Both the position numbers and the translations under genes were made by a program. A stretch of 64,000 nucleotides of DNA, from contig JAEWUC010000001.1 in the NCBI GenBank assembly GCA_023397505.1, positions 124,001-188,000 of the forward strand. Reading direction: 5' to 3'. Under the pieces are notes generated by a model. That model made no database searches. It was not told the DNA's origin and was given only the letters and a program-made list of their open reading frames with translations. Each line of letters begins with the position of its first letter. Position 1 is the first letter of the stretch. Positions 44,629 through 53,981 of this stretch are shown in pieces. The stretch comes from Bacteroidota bacterium. Lineage in GTDB: Bacteria; Bacteroidota; Ignavibacteria; Ignavibacteriales; Melioribacteraceae.

Positions 44629-47600
44629 ATGTTCAAGCAGTTTGACGAAAAAATAAGTTACCCGGAGATCGAAAAAAGAATTTTAGAATTCTGGCAGAAA
44701 CACGGAATATTTGAGAAAAGCGTTACGGCCCGCCCGGCATCAAAACCATTTACGTTTTATGAAGGACCGCCGACAGTAAATGGGAGACCGGGTATTCACC
44801 ACGTTATGGCAAGAGCGTTGAAAGATTTAGTTTGCCGTTATAAAACTATGAAGGGATTTCAAGTCCACCGCAAAGCGGGGTGGGACACACACGGTTTACC
44901 GATAGAAATTGCATTAGAGAAAGAGCTGGGCTTTACACAAAAATCCGATATTGAAAAATACGGTGTTGCTGCATTCAATAAAAAAGCAAAAGATTTGGTT
45001 TATCATCACATAGAAATGAAGGAAGGATGGCAGACTTTAACGGAGCGAATGGGCTATTGGATAAACCTTGACGACCCTTATATAACTTGTACTAATGATT
45101 ATATCGAATCGGTTTGGTGGGCGCTTTCGGAATATTATAAGAAAGGATTGATTTACAAAGGATTCAAAATTGTTCCGCAATGTCCTCACTGCGAAACTCC
45201 GCTTTCATCACACGAACTTGCTCTCGGTTATGCCGATGTGAAAGATCCGAGTGTTTATGTCAAATTCAGATTGAAAGATGAAGATGCTTCGATTCTTGTT
45301 TGGACGACAACACCATGGACTTTGATTTCGAATGTTGCTCTTGCTGTAGGTACGGACATCGAATACGTAAAAATTAATCATGAAAAACATGGTTTACTGT
45401 ATCTGGCAAAAGCCCGTTTGTCTGTAATAAAGGAAGAATATACAATCATAGAAGAATTAAAAGGTTCTGATTTATTAAATAAAGAATACGAACCGCTGTT
45501 TTCATATGTACCTCTTGATAAAAAAGCTTGGTACGTTGTAACAGGAGATTTTGTAAGTACCGAAGACGGAACAGGCGTTGTTCATATTGCCCCGGCATTT
45601 GGCGCGGATGATTATGAAGTATCAAAAAAATATGATTTACCTTTCTTGCAGCCTGTTACAAAGAGCGGAAGATTTACCGAACAAGTTACCGATTTTGCGA
45701 ACCGTTTGGTAAAAACAATTAATTTTGAGAACCGCGAAGAAAAAGGCGTTGATCCTGATATTATAAGAAATTTAAAAGAACGCGGATTGCTTTACAAATC
45801 AAGCAATGATCATCTGCATTCGTACCCGCACTGCTGGCGCTGCGATAATCCTTTAATTTATTATGCCCGCGATAGTTGGTACATCCGAACAACAGAAATT
45901 TCCAAGCGGATGATTGAACTTAATAACACGATTAATTGGTGTCCGCCTGAAGTTGGCGTTGGAAGATTCGGTAACTGGCTCGAAGAAAATAAAGATTGGT
46001 CTTTATCGCGTGATCGTTATTGGGGAACACCGCTTCCTATCTGGCTGAATGAAGATGGAGAAATGCATGTTGTAGGATCTATTGCAGAATTAAAAGAAGG
46101 TTTTGTAGAAAGAGACGGTAAAAAAATATTTGTGAAGAATCTTCCGGCAGAGGAAATCGATCTTCATAAACCTTTTGTTGATGATGTTAAATTTGAGATC
46201 AACGGAAAAATTTACAAACGTACTCCCGAGCTAATTGATGTTTGGTTCGATAGCGGTGCAATGCCTTTTGCACAATATCATTATCCGTTTGAAAACCAGG
46301 AATGGTTTAAAGAAAATTATCCTGCCGACTTTATATGCGAAGGCATAGATCAAACACGCGGATGGTTTTATACTTTACATGCCATCGGAACAATGTTGTT
46401 TGACAGCGTTACATACAAAAATTTGATTGTGAACGAACTTATTTTGGATAAGAACGGACTCAAAATGTCCAAGTCCCGCGGCAATACTGTCGATCCTTTC
46501 GGACTGTTTGATAAATACGGCGCTGATGCTACACGTTGGTATTTAGTTACAACAAGTCCGCCGTGGAAACCTACACTGTTTGATGAAGAGGGCGTTCAGG
46601 AAGTACAAAGAAAATTTTTCGGAACGTTGATAAATACCTATGCGTTCTTTGCATTGTATGCCAACATTGATAAATTTAATTTCAACGATGAATTAATTCC
46701 TTACGAAGAAAGACCTGAAATTGACCGTTGGATAATTTCAAAGCTGAGTACTCTTGTAAAAGAATACGAGGAATTGATGGATAATTACGATGTAACAAAA
46801 GCAGCGCGTCAAGTTTCTAGTTTTACTATCGATCAGCTTTCCAATTGGTATGTTCGCCGCAGCAGAAGACGTTTCTGGAAATCTGAAATAAATAGAAATA
46901 AAATTTCTGCGTATCAAACTTTGTATGAATGTTTGCTAACAATTTCGAAATTAACTTCTCCTTTCGCGCCGTTCATTGCGGAAGAGCTATATCAAAATCT
47001 TAATTCGATTACGAAGAAGGAAAATTACGAATCGGTTCATCTCGTCGATTATCCTGCACCTTCGTATTCCGAACTCGAACTTGAAATTAAAATGGATGTT
47101 GCCCAAAAAGTTGTATTCTTAACCCGTTCTATGAGGGCCAAAAACAATCTTAAAGTTCGTCAGCCGCTTTTGAAGATGATGGTTGTTGTTGATAAAAGCA
47201 GAAGAGAAGCTCTTTCTAAAATGAGAGATGTGATTTTAGAAGAAGTAAACATAAAAGAATTAATAGTGTTAGAAGACGACTCGGTTATTGTTAATAAATC
47301 TGCCAAACCAAACTTTAAAGCTATCGGGCCAAAATACGGTAAACTTGTAAAACCATTGACAAATGCAATAAGGGAATTGAACAAACAGCAAATTTTGGAG
47401 CTTGAAAAATCCGGCGAACTTGAAGTTAAGATTGATGATGAAATTGTCAAAATCAACCGTGATGATGTTGAAATTGTAAGCCACGAAATTGAGGGCTGGC
47501 TTGTTGAAAGTGAAGAGGGCGTTACCGTTGCAATAGATACCGAATTAAATGAAGATTTAATTGCCGAAGGTTATGCCCGTGAATTTGTGAACCGTGTTCA

Positions 47601-47817
47601 AAATATGAGAAAAGATGCCGGCTTCGATGTTATCGATAGGATCAATGTTTTTGTCAGCGGTAACGAAAAATTAATTGAATATGTTGTTAAGTTTTCTGAT
47701 TATATTACAAATGAAATTCTTGCAGATAAAATTCAAAAAGGTAGCGACGGGAACGGATACAAACAGGAATGGAAAATTGGAGAATTCGATTGTTTAATTA
47801 TTATTCAAAAAGTTTAA
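44629..47817 (+). CDS. ileS: Isoleucyl-tRNA synthetase, type 2-like, with GIHH motif
   Basis: A class I synthetase of 1062 residues, the length of the IleS2 group. The HIGH position (residues 55-58, in NGRPGIHHVMARA) reads GIHH, the swapped form of HIGH, while the KMSKS loop is canonical (GLKMSKSRGNT). The editing domain shows TTTPWTLISN and FGADDYE. The tRNA-binding C-terminal domain has the expected IleS2 extensions. It follows the membrane coiled-coil gene by 31 bp and is followed by a DksA-like gene. Confidence 0.95.
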   Translation: MFKQFDEKISYPEIEKRILEFWQKHGIFEKSVTARPASKPFTFYEGPPTVNGRPGIHHVMARALKDLVCRYKTMKGFQVHRKAGWDTHGLPIEIALEKELGFTQKSDIEKYGVAAFNKKAKDLVYHHIEMKEGWQTLTERMGYWINLDDPYITCTNDYIESVWWALSEYYKKGLIYKGFKIVPQCPHCETPLSSHELALGYADVKDPSVYVKFRLKDEDASILVWTTTPWTLISNVALAVGTDIEYVKINHEKHGLLYLAKARLSVIKEEYTIIEELKGSDLLNKEYEPLFSYVPLDKKAWYVVTGDFVSTEDGTGVVHIAPAFGADDYEVSKKYDLPFLQPVTKSGRFTEQVTDFANRLVKTINFENREEKGVDPDIIRNLKERGLLYKSSNDHLHSYPHCWRCDNPLIYYARDSWYIRTTEISKRMIELNNTINWCPPEVGVGRFGNWLEENKDWSLSRDRYWGTPLPIWLNEDGEMHVVGSIAELKEGFVERDGKKIFVKNLPAEEIDLHKPFVDDVKFEINGKIYKRTPELIDVWFDSGAMPFAQYHYPFENQEWFKENYPADFICEGIDQTRGWFYTLHAIGTMLFDSVTYKNLIVNELILDKNGLKMSKSRGNTVDPFGLFDKYGADATRWYLVTTSPPWKPTLFDEEGVQEVQRKFFGTLINTYAFFALYANIDKFNFNDELIPYEERPEIDRWIISKLSTLVKEYEELMDNYDVTKAARQVSSFTIDQLSNWYVRRSRRRFWKSEINRNKISAYQTLYECLLTISKLTSPFAPFIAEELYQNLNSITKKENYESVHLVDYPAPSYSELELEIKMDVAQKVVFLTRSMRAKNNLKVRQPLLKMMVVVDKSRREALSKMRDVILEEVNIKELIVLEDDSVIVNKSAKPNFKAIGPKYGKLVKPLTNAIRELNKQQILELEKSGELEVKIDDEIVKINRDDVEIVSHEIEGWLVESEEGVTVAIDTELNEDLIAEGYAREFVNRVQNMRKDAGFDVIDRINVFVSGNEKLIEYVVKFSDYITNEILADKIQKGSDGNGYKQEWKIGEFDCLIIIQKV

Positions 47818-47840
47818 CAAAAGAATAAGCGGAGTACACC

Positions 47841-48491
47841 ATGGCAAAAAAAGTGGAAAAGAAAACTGTAAAGAAACCTGCGGCTAAACCAAAGGACACG
47901 AAAAAAAACGTAAGCAAACCTAAAAAGGTTGTTAAAACTAAGGTATTGGCAAAACCGAAAGCTGCGGTAAAAACTAAAGCAGTTGCTAAAACAAAAACGC
48001 ATTCAGCTTCAAAATCCAAGGCAAAAGTCTCCAGGGTTAAACATGTGGAAGTTATTTCTCCGACTAAAAAAGTTAGAAAAATTCAAGGTTATTCAAAAAA
48101 GGATTTGGAAGATTTTAGAAAAGTAATTCTTGAAAAAAGAAATGAAATTATTGAGCAACTTCAAGCGTTGAAAGACCAAATGATGGACCCGACTACAGGG
48201 CAATACGTTAATGAAAATTCGCCTTATTCGTTACATATGGCTGAACAGGGTACAGACGCAATGGAGCGTGAAAAACTTTACCTTTGGGCGCAGCGCGAAA
48301 ATAAATTTTTAGGATACCTTGATGACGCGCTTCAACGTATTGAAAACGGTACTTACGGCATCTGTATTGAATGCATCGACGAACCACAGCATTTATGCCC
48401 GACTTGTCCGCTTATTCCCAAAGAAAGATTAATGGCAGTACCGCACACGCAGCATTGTTTGCAAGTTAAACAAAATATGAAATCAAAATAA
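47841..48491 (+). CDS. TraR/DksA-family protein with histone-H1-like lysine-rich N-terminus
   Basis: A 216-residue protein. Residues 1-80 are Lys/Ala/Pro/Val-rich (KKPAAKPKDT, KPKAAVKTKAVAKTK), like histone H1 tails. The C-terminal domain is TraR/DksA-like: the coiled coil (EDFRKVILEKRNEIIEQLQALKDQM) and a zinc-finger region with C175-I-E-C178. The last expected CxxC is C206-L-Q-V209, so the fourth cysteine is replaced, while an inserted C186-P-T-C189 supplies new thiols. It sits between ileS and lspA, the position of ylyA in Bacillus. Confidence 0.88.
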   Translation: MAKKVEKKTVKKPAAKPKDTKKNVSKPKKVVKTKVLAKPKAAVKTKAVAKTKTHSASKSKAKVSRVKHVEVISPTKKVRKIQGYSKKDLEDFRKVILEKRNEIIEQLQALKDQMMDPTTGQYVNENSPYSLHMAEQGTDAMEREKLYLWAQRENKFLGYLDDALQRIENGTYGICIECIDEPQHLCPTCPLIPKERLMAVPHTQHCLQVKQNMKSK

Positions 48492-48516
48492 TTTATATAA
48501 AGGAAGCTGGGTAGAA

Positions 48517-49218
48517 GTGAGAGTATTATACGCGACATTATTTGTGGTGATCTTTGATCAAGTAACAAAATTTTTGGTGAAAGGCGGAACAATCCCTCTG
48601 TTAAATCTTAAAGTTGACGGAATGTTTTACGGGCAGAGTTTCGAAGTATTCGGAGATTTTTTCAAAATTACTTTTGTTGAAAATCCAGGACTTGCGTTTG
48701 GTATTGATGTAAACGAAACAACAAAATTATTGCTCTCAATTTTTACCTTGTTTGCGAGTATTGGAATATTCTATTATCTCTACAAATCCCGCGAACAAAA
48801 ATTAGTAGTTCGGTTTGCACTTGCGTTAATCCTTGGCGGTGCAATCGGTAATTTAATAGATAGAACTTTTTACGGAATGTTTTACGGATATGCGCCGATA
48901 TTTTACGGTAAAGTTGTAGATTTTTTTAATGTGGACTTTTTTGATTTCACAATATTCGGCCGCACTTACGATAGATGGCCGATATTTAATATAGCCGACG
49001 CTTCCGTATCTATCGGTGTAGTCCTGCTATTAATTTTTCATAAAACAGAACCGGTAATAAAACCGGAAGATAAAATTGAAACTGTTGAAAACAGCGATGA
49101 TCAACTTCCGGCTGAATCTGTTGTTGAAGAAAATATACAGGCGGAAGAAGTATCTGAACTACAAAACACATCTTTGAGCGATGGCGAAAATAGTAACCGA
49201 AAAGATAATTCAGATTAA
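48517..49218 (+). CDS. lspA: Lipoprotein signal peptidase II
   Basis: A 233-residue integral membrane aspartic protease that cleaves signal peptides of prolipoproteins. Conserved VENPGLAFGI, GGAIGNLIDRTFYG, GKVVDFFNV (one catalytic Asp) and FNIADASVSIGV (the second) are present. The C-terminal ~60 residues (about 173-233) are acidic and extra to the usual ~160-residue enzyme. GTG start at 48517 after AAGGAAGCTGG. Its 3' end overlaps the RluD-like gene by 38 nt. The window encodes several lipoproteins for it to process. Confidence 0.93.
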   Translation: MRVLYATLFVVIFDQVTKFLVKGGTIPLLNLKVDGMFYGQSFEVFGDFFKITFVENPGLAFGIDVNETTKLLLSIFTLFASIGIFYYLYKSREQKLVVRFALALILGGAIGNLIDRTFYGMFYGYAPIFYGKVVDFFNVDFFDFTIFGRTYDRWPIFNIADASVSIGVVLLLIFHKTEPVIKPEDKIETVENSDDQLPAESVVEENIQAEEVSELQNTSLSDGENSNRKDNSD

Positions 49219-50161
49219 TGTTTCGGAAGGGAAGAAGAAAGAAAGAATAGATACTTTTCTCGCTAACTCTGTTGAAAATGCAACACGCTCACGAATTCAA
49301 AAATTAATAAAAGCCGAATGCGTTACAGTAAACGACAACGTAATTAAAGCGAATTATCTTGTTTGTCCCGGTGATAAAATTTTAATGACTATTCCTACTT
49401 CTCCGCGTCCCGAAGACACTGAAGCCGAAGATATTCCACTCGATATAATTTATGAAGATGAATTTCTGTTAGTTGTTAATAAACCGCCGGGAATGGTTGC
49501 ACACCCTTCTTTAGGAAATTATACCGGAACACTAGTAAACGCACTTCTTCATTACACAAAAAAATTAAGCAGTTTGAACGAACCGGGCAGACCGGGAATT
49601 GTTCACCGCATCGATAAAGACACAAGCGGTTTATTGCTAATCGCAAAAGACGAATGGACGCACGCGCAGTTGGCTAAACAATTTGCGAATCACACTATTG
49701 ATAGAGAATATTGGGCTGTTTGTTGGGGCAAGTTCAAGAACTCGACCGGCGAAGTGATTGGGAATATTGCAAGGTCCACAAAGGACAGAAAAATTTTTAC
49801 AGTTAGCGAAACCGATGGTAAACATGCCCACACTTTTTATGAAGTGATTGAAGAATTTGATTTTGCAACACTGATAAAATTGAAATTGAAAACCGGTCGT
49901 ACCCATCAAATACGTGTTCACATGTCTCATATAAAGCACCCTATTTTTGGAGACCCTGTTTACGGCGGAAGAAAAATTGTTTACGGTTACGAACTTCCCA
50001 AAATTAAAGCAAGAGTAGAGAATTTATTGGAAATAATGCAGAGGCAATCACTTCACGCCAAAACACTTGGATTCATTCATCCCAAAACAAAACAAAAAGT
50101 TTTTTTGGAATCCGAATTGCCGGAAGATTTTAAACTACTTTTAGACAAGTTGAAACAGTAG
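49181..50161 (+). CDS. RluA/RluD-family pseudouridine synthase
   Basis: A 326-residue synthase that converts uridines to pseudouridine, probably in 23S rRNA. It has an S4 RNA-binding domain (about 18-80: RIDTFLANSVENATRSRIQKL) and the catalytic domain with the HRIDKDTSGLLLIAKD signature (catalytic Asp). KTGRTHQIRVHMSHI and HAKTLGFIHP are also present. RluD is the nearest analogue by cluster position (ylyB next to lspA). The ATG at 49181 lies inside lspA; a later start cannot be excluded. Confidence 0.92.
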   Translation: MAKIVTEKIIQINVSEGKKKERIDTFLANSVENATRSRIQKLIKAECVTVNDNVIKANYLVCPGDKILMTIPTSPRPEDTEAEDIPLDIIYEDEFLLVVNKPPGMVAHPSLGNYTGTLVNALLHYTKKLSSLNEPGRPGIVHRIDKDTSGLLLIAKDEWTHAQLAKQFANHTIDREYWAVCWGKFKNSTGEVIGNIARSTKDRKIFTVSETDGKHAHTFYEVIEEFDFATLIKLKLKTGRTHQIRVHMSHIKHPIFGDPVYGGRKIVYGYELPKIKARVENLLEIMQRQSLHAKTLGFIHPKTKQKVFLESELPEDFKLLLDKLKQ

Positions 50162-50187
50162 TGTAGAATCATATTCTGCACTTTTAT
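50162..50187 (+). terminator. Candidate terminator after the RluD-like gene
   Basis: TGTAGAAT (50162-50169) pairs with ATTCTGCA (50173-50180) with one G-U pair and a 3-nt loop, followed by CTTTTATT. It lies directly after the stop codon, and before convergent aspA. Confidence 0.5.
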
Positions 50188-50196
50188 TGATGTGGT

Positions 50197-51606
50197 TTAA
50201 TCAATATCAATTCCCAAATCTTTTGAGATGATGTTGTACAATTCCTTTTCATCAAGCAGTTTACTTTTCATTAGTGCTTTAACGAAAGGTATTTTGTGTT
50301 TGTATGCATACTTTACCAAATCTTGAATCGTATCATAACCAAAAGTAGTAATCAAAGAAGCGGCAATTGCAGTACTATTTATCAAATTCATTTTACATCT
50401 TTCTTCGTTTGCTGTAATTCCATCTATACAATTTTTAGATAAATTATTTACTGAATCGCGAAGCATGCTTAATGATTTCAAGAACACATGTGCTAAAATT
50501 GGAGCGAACGCATTTAATTCTAAGTTGCCGGCACCGGCGACATTTGAAATAATAACATCGTGCCCTTTAACAAGCTCGCAAACCTGGATTGCATTTTCCA
50601 AAATAACAGGATTTACTTTCCCCGGCATAATACTCGATCCGGCTTGTTTGGGCGGAAGATTAATTTCGCCAATACCGCCATTGGGTCCGCTCGACATAAA
50701 TCTTAAATCATTACAAAACTTTATGATTGATGTTGCACCTGCTTTAACTATTCCATGTACTTCGACGAATATATCAAGGTTTTGCGTAGCATCTATTAAA
50801 TCATCGCTTTTAGCAATTGGAAGTTTTGTTATTTTTTTAAGGATACTATTTACGTTTAATACATAATCTTTAGGTGCTGAAATAGATGTGCCCACTGCAG
50901 TTCCGCCAAGATTTACAGTTCGTAAACTTTCTTCACAATTGTATAATCGCCAACGATCACGCTCTATTGCTTGTGAATAAGCTCCGAATTCTTGTCCCAA
51001 AGTTATTGGAACGGCATCTTGAAATTGTGTTCTTCCCAATTTCAAAACATTTTTGAATTCTTCTTCCTTCTTTTGTAGCGAAGTATGGAGATGAGCAAAT
51101 GATTCGGTTAATTCTCTAAGTAAATATATTGATGCAATCTTTAATGCCGTTGGAAAAGTATCGTTTGTGGATTGACTCATGTTAACATCATCCAATGGAT
51201 TGATTGCATCGTAATTACCGAGTTGCTTACCCATTTTAAGTAATGCCGAGTTTGCAATTACTTCGTTTACGTTCATATTCAACGATGTGCCCGCGCCGCC
51301 CTGATAAGGATCAACAATAATTTTTTCGTAAATAGAATTTGATTTACCTGAAATAGCTTCATCGGTTTCTTTAATCAATTCTACAGTTGCTTCATGGAGC
51401 GATTCATATTTCTCTTTGAATAATAATCCGCATTTATAATTTGTTTCTATAGCGGCAAGCTTTACCTGGAAAAACCCTTTTATTAAATAAGGATTTATCC
51501 TTTCACCGGTTCGTGGAAAATTATTATTACCCCGAACAGAGTGTACACCATAGAAAGCATCTTGAGGGACTTCAATTTCACCGAGGGAATCTTTTTCTAT
51601 TCGCAT
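50197..51606 (-). CDS. aspA: Aspartate ammonia-lyase
   Basis: Converts aspartate to fumarate and ammonia. The 469-residue protein belongs to the fumarase/aspartase superfamily, with the signature GSSIMPGKVNP (about residues 320-330), the flexible catalytic-Ser loop. The N-terminus MRIEKDSLGEIEVPQDAFYG and VNLGGTAVGTSISA support aspartase over fumarase, though class II fumarase cannot be fully excluded. It is separated from the upstream cytochrome gene by a terminator. Confidence 0.9.
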   Translation of the reverse strand: MRIEKDSLGEIEVPQDAFYGVHSVRGNNNFPRTGERINPYLIKGFFQVKLAAIETNYKCGLLFKEKYESLHEATVELIKETDEAISGKSNSIYEKIIVDPYQGGAGTSLNMNVNEVIANSALLKMGKQLGNYDAINPLDDVNMSQSTNDTFPTALKIASIYLLRELTESFAHLHTSLQKKEEEFKNVLKLGRTQFQDAVPITLGQEFGAYSQAIERDRWRLYNCEESLRTVNLGGTAVGTSISAPKDYVLNVNSILKKITKLPIAKSDDLIDATQNLDIFVEVHGIVKAGATSIIKFCNDLRFMSSGPNGGIGEINLPPKQAGSSIMPGKVNPVILENAIQVCELVKGHDVIISNVAGAGNLELNAFAPILAHVFLKSLSMLRDSVNNLSKNCIDGITANEERCKMNLINSTAIAASLITTFGYDTIQDLVKYAYKHKIPFVKALMKSKLLDEKELYNIISKDLGIDID

Positions 51607-51665
51607 TTTTATATCTTCATTTTATTGTAATTCAAAAATAGGAAATTTAGTTGCAAGTTTATTTA

Positions 51666-51697
51666 ATAAAAAACCCCCGCAATTGCGAGGGTCTTTT
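51666..51697 (-). terminator. Terminator after the multiheme cytochrome gene
   Basis: On the minus strand, CCC-T-CGC-AATT-GCG-G-GGG forms a stem with one mismatch, followed by a run of T. It lies between the cytochrome gene and aspA. Confidence 0.8.
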
Positions 51698-51718
51698 GAA
51701 ATTCATATTTATAGAATA

Positions 51719-53824
51719 TTACTTCAACAATAACATTTTATTAACTTTTACAAAGTCATCAGCTTCAATTCTGCAGAGATAAATTCCTGAAGCAAGATTC
51801 CTAGCATTCCAGGTAATTGTATGTGTGCCTGCTGTAAGACTGTTATTAACAATAGTTGCAACTTCTTTACCGATAGCATCATAAACAATTATTTTTACAT
51901 TCGATGCTTTTGGTAATGCAAAGCGAATGTTTGTAGTAGGATTGAACGGATTCGGATAGTTTTGGAATAAAGTATAATTTGTTGGAACTACTTCTTCGGT
52001 TTCAACCGCAGTAACAATACCTAATGTTTCCATAGCGCCAAGTAAAGCAGTTACAATGTATTTCGGATTGTGAATGCCCATACTCTTATCTTCTTCAATA
52101 GCTAATGCATTCCAATACGCACTGAGTTGTTCTTTTGTCCAGTCTTTATTTGGCCCATTAAGTGTACCGTTAGCGTTGTGAGGTAATTTTTCCAGAATTT
52201 TTTCAATCATGCCTTCAACTTCATGTTGCAAGCCGTGAGTAACACCGTCACCGTCAAAATCGCCGGTACCGTTCATAAAGAATTTCACATCTTCAAAAGA
52301 AGTACCGAACGTATTACCATGACATTGAGCACAGGCTTCCATGTTGTCGTTAAGATGTGTTGGGCGACCGGCAGCATCTCTAACTACATTGCCGTTTTCA
52401 TCAAGTAGAAGTTCACTCATGCTAAATGAATGACCACCCCACTTATTAACTTTTCCGTTTGTAACTGCATTGCCGCTGTACATATGGCAGGTTACGCAAG
52501 CTTCCGAAGCTGCACCAATGTGATTTGATGTTGCAAGTTTATGAGTACCTAATTCCAAAAGGTTATTGGACATTATGATATCACCTTGTGGACCATGGTG
52601 TGGGCCAAATCTTGTATTAATAGCTGAGGTTCCTGCACCGGCAATAGCCGCATATGCTTCTGTTCTTGATTTATGGCAGTTGAAGCAAAGAGCGCCTGTT
52701 CCGGCCATGCTTTCATCAATTGAAATTGTTGTTTTATTTGGTGCCAGCAGAGTTGTTGAAAGCTTTCTTAATTGATGAGTATTTTCTGCGCTATGAGGAT
52801 CATGACAGGCAGCGCAGGTAATTGGTGTATAATTAGGATCGAAATAAGGATCGTTTGTTGGAATTCCTTTAACATATTGAACAAAACCCTTCCCGGTGTG
52901 ACATTCAACGCAACTTTCACGACCTGGACCTGTTGGATATGATGTAGCTCCTGAGTGATATGAAGCCGCAAATTGTTCAGGGAAAACATGGTGTGTTCCT
53001 GAATCATGGCATGAAGCGCATACATCTGCATTATACGAGGATTCCATTCTTGATTCGGTAGTTACTCCAAGGTGACCACTTGCAGGACCATGGCAGCTTT
53101 CACACTGAACATTTGATCTTAACATTGCATTTGGATTAGCAGCCAATAAAGAATCAACAGTACCTGGTTTTAATTGTTTTGGTAAAGTGAATCCAAAATC
53201 GTCCATGCCGTCATTAACAGCAGTGGAATCTGTGTTATAGCCTAACGTATGACAGCTAACACAATTTGAACCGAAATGATCGCTAAGCTCTCCATTTAAT
53301 GCACGAGTAAATGTTGTGGCGTGACCTGTACCTTCCCAGCCGGTAACATAGCTGTTGTGGCAGGTTGTACAGTTTAGTTTTGTATCCTTGCCATTTACAA
53401 CTGTATTAGTGTAACCTAAGAATTTAGCTGCATTTATTTTCAAAGTTCCTGAGTAAGGTCCATCGGTAAGTTTCAATTCGTAAACACCTGGTTTGTCAGG
53501 AATGAATGTAAATACTTGGGTAGAATCGTTTTTTGTATCTACTGTTTTTCCAACAGCAACTGTTGAGCCCAACGGTTTAAATGATACAGATAATGTTGGA
53601 TTTCCAAATTTTTGTCTACTGATGGAAGCTTTAATATAAACAACTGTTCCAACGCCAACATTATTTAATCCAGTTGCAGATTTTGTGTAGATGTCTGTTG
53701 TAGAGACAGCTACATCTCTTGGGGAAACACCAAGTGATTTTAACGTAATATCAACCACTTGTCCAAATGATGTTGTTGAAACGAGGAGTACAAATAATAA
53801 GAAAGAGGTAAGATTACGAATCAT
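51719..53824 (-). CDS. Nine-heme c-type cytochrome with T9SS sorting domain
   Basis: A 701-residue exported protein: signal peptide (about 1-22), an Ig-like beta region (about 23-135), then nine CxxCH heme-binding sites at about residues 151, 190, 242, 270, 306, 339, 381, 445 and 500. A C-terminal sorting domain follows (about 615-701) with FQNYPNPFNPTTNIRF and ASGIYLCRI, typical of type IX secretion substrates. So a multiheme cytochrome is probably delivered to the cell surface. Its redox role is not known; extracellular electron transfer or reduction of nitrogen oxides are options. The SD is CGGAGG. Confidence 0.93.
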   Translation of the reverse strand: MIRNLTSFLLFVLLVSTTSFGQVVDITLKSLGVSPRDVAVSTTDIYTKSATGLNNVGVGTVVYIKASISRQKFGNPTLSVSFKPLGSTVAVGKTVDTKNDSTQVFTFIPDKPGVYELKLTDGPYSGTLKINAAKFLGYTNTVVNGKDTKLNCTTCHNSYVTGWEGTGHATTFTRALNGELSDHFGSNCVSCHTLGYNTDSTAVNDGMDDFGFTLPKQLKPGTVDSLLAANPNAMLRSNVQCESCHGPASGHLGVTTESRMESSYNADVCASCHDSGTHHVFPEQFAASYHSGATSYPTGPGRESCVECHTGKGFVQYVKGIPTNDPYFDPNYTPITCAACHDPHSAENTHQLRKLSTTLLAPNKTTISIDESMAGTGALCFNCHKSRTEAYAAIAGAGTSAINTRFGPHHGPQGDIIMSNNLLELGTHKLATSNHIGAASEACVTCHMYSGNAVTNGKVNKWGGHSFSMSELLLDENGNVVRDAAGRPTHLNDNMEACAQCHGNTFGTSFEDVKFFMNGTGDFDGDGVTHGLQHEVEGMIEKILEKLPHNANGTLNGPNKDWTKEQLSAYWNALAIEEDKSMGIHNPKYIVTALLGAMETLGIVTAVETEEVVPTNYTLFQNYPNPFNPTTNIRFALPKASNVKIIVYDAIGKEVATIVNNSLTAGTHTITWNARNLASGIYLCRIEADDFVKVNKMLLLK

Positions 53825-53916
53825 ATAGATCCTCCGTTAATTAAGATTAATTTCTTTATAACACTATCGTAACAAAACAAAAAGTATTTACGATATTATT
53901 ATGCTTTTTTCTCTTA

Positions 53917-53946
53917 TTAATATAAAAATTATAATAAAGATGTCAA
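53917..53946 (-). promoter_or_regulatory. Candidate promoter of the multiheme cytochrome
   Basis: On the minus strand TTGACA (53946-53941), an 18-nt spacer and TATTAA (53922-53917). The leader would be about 85 nt. It is back-to-back with the cysS promoter candidate. Confidence 0.5.
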
Positions 53947-53981
53947 AGTCCAAAAAATGGATTTTATATTTCTTTATCCTT

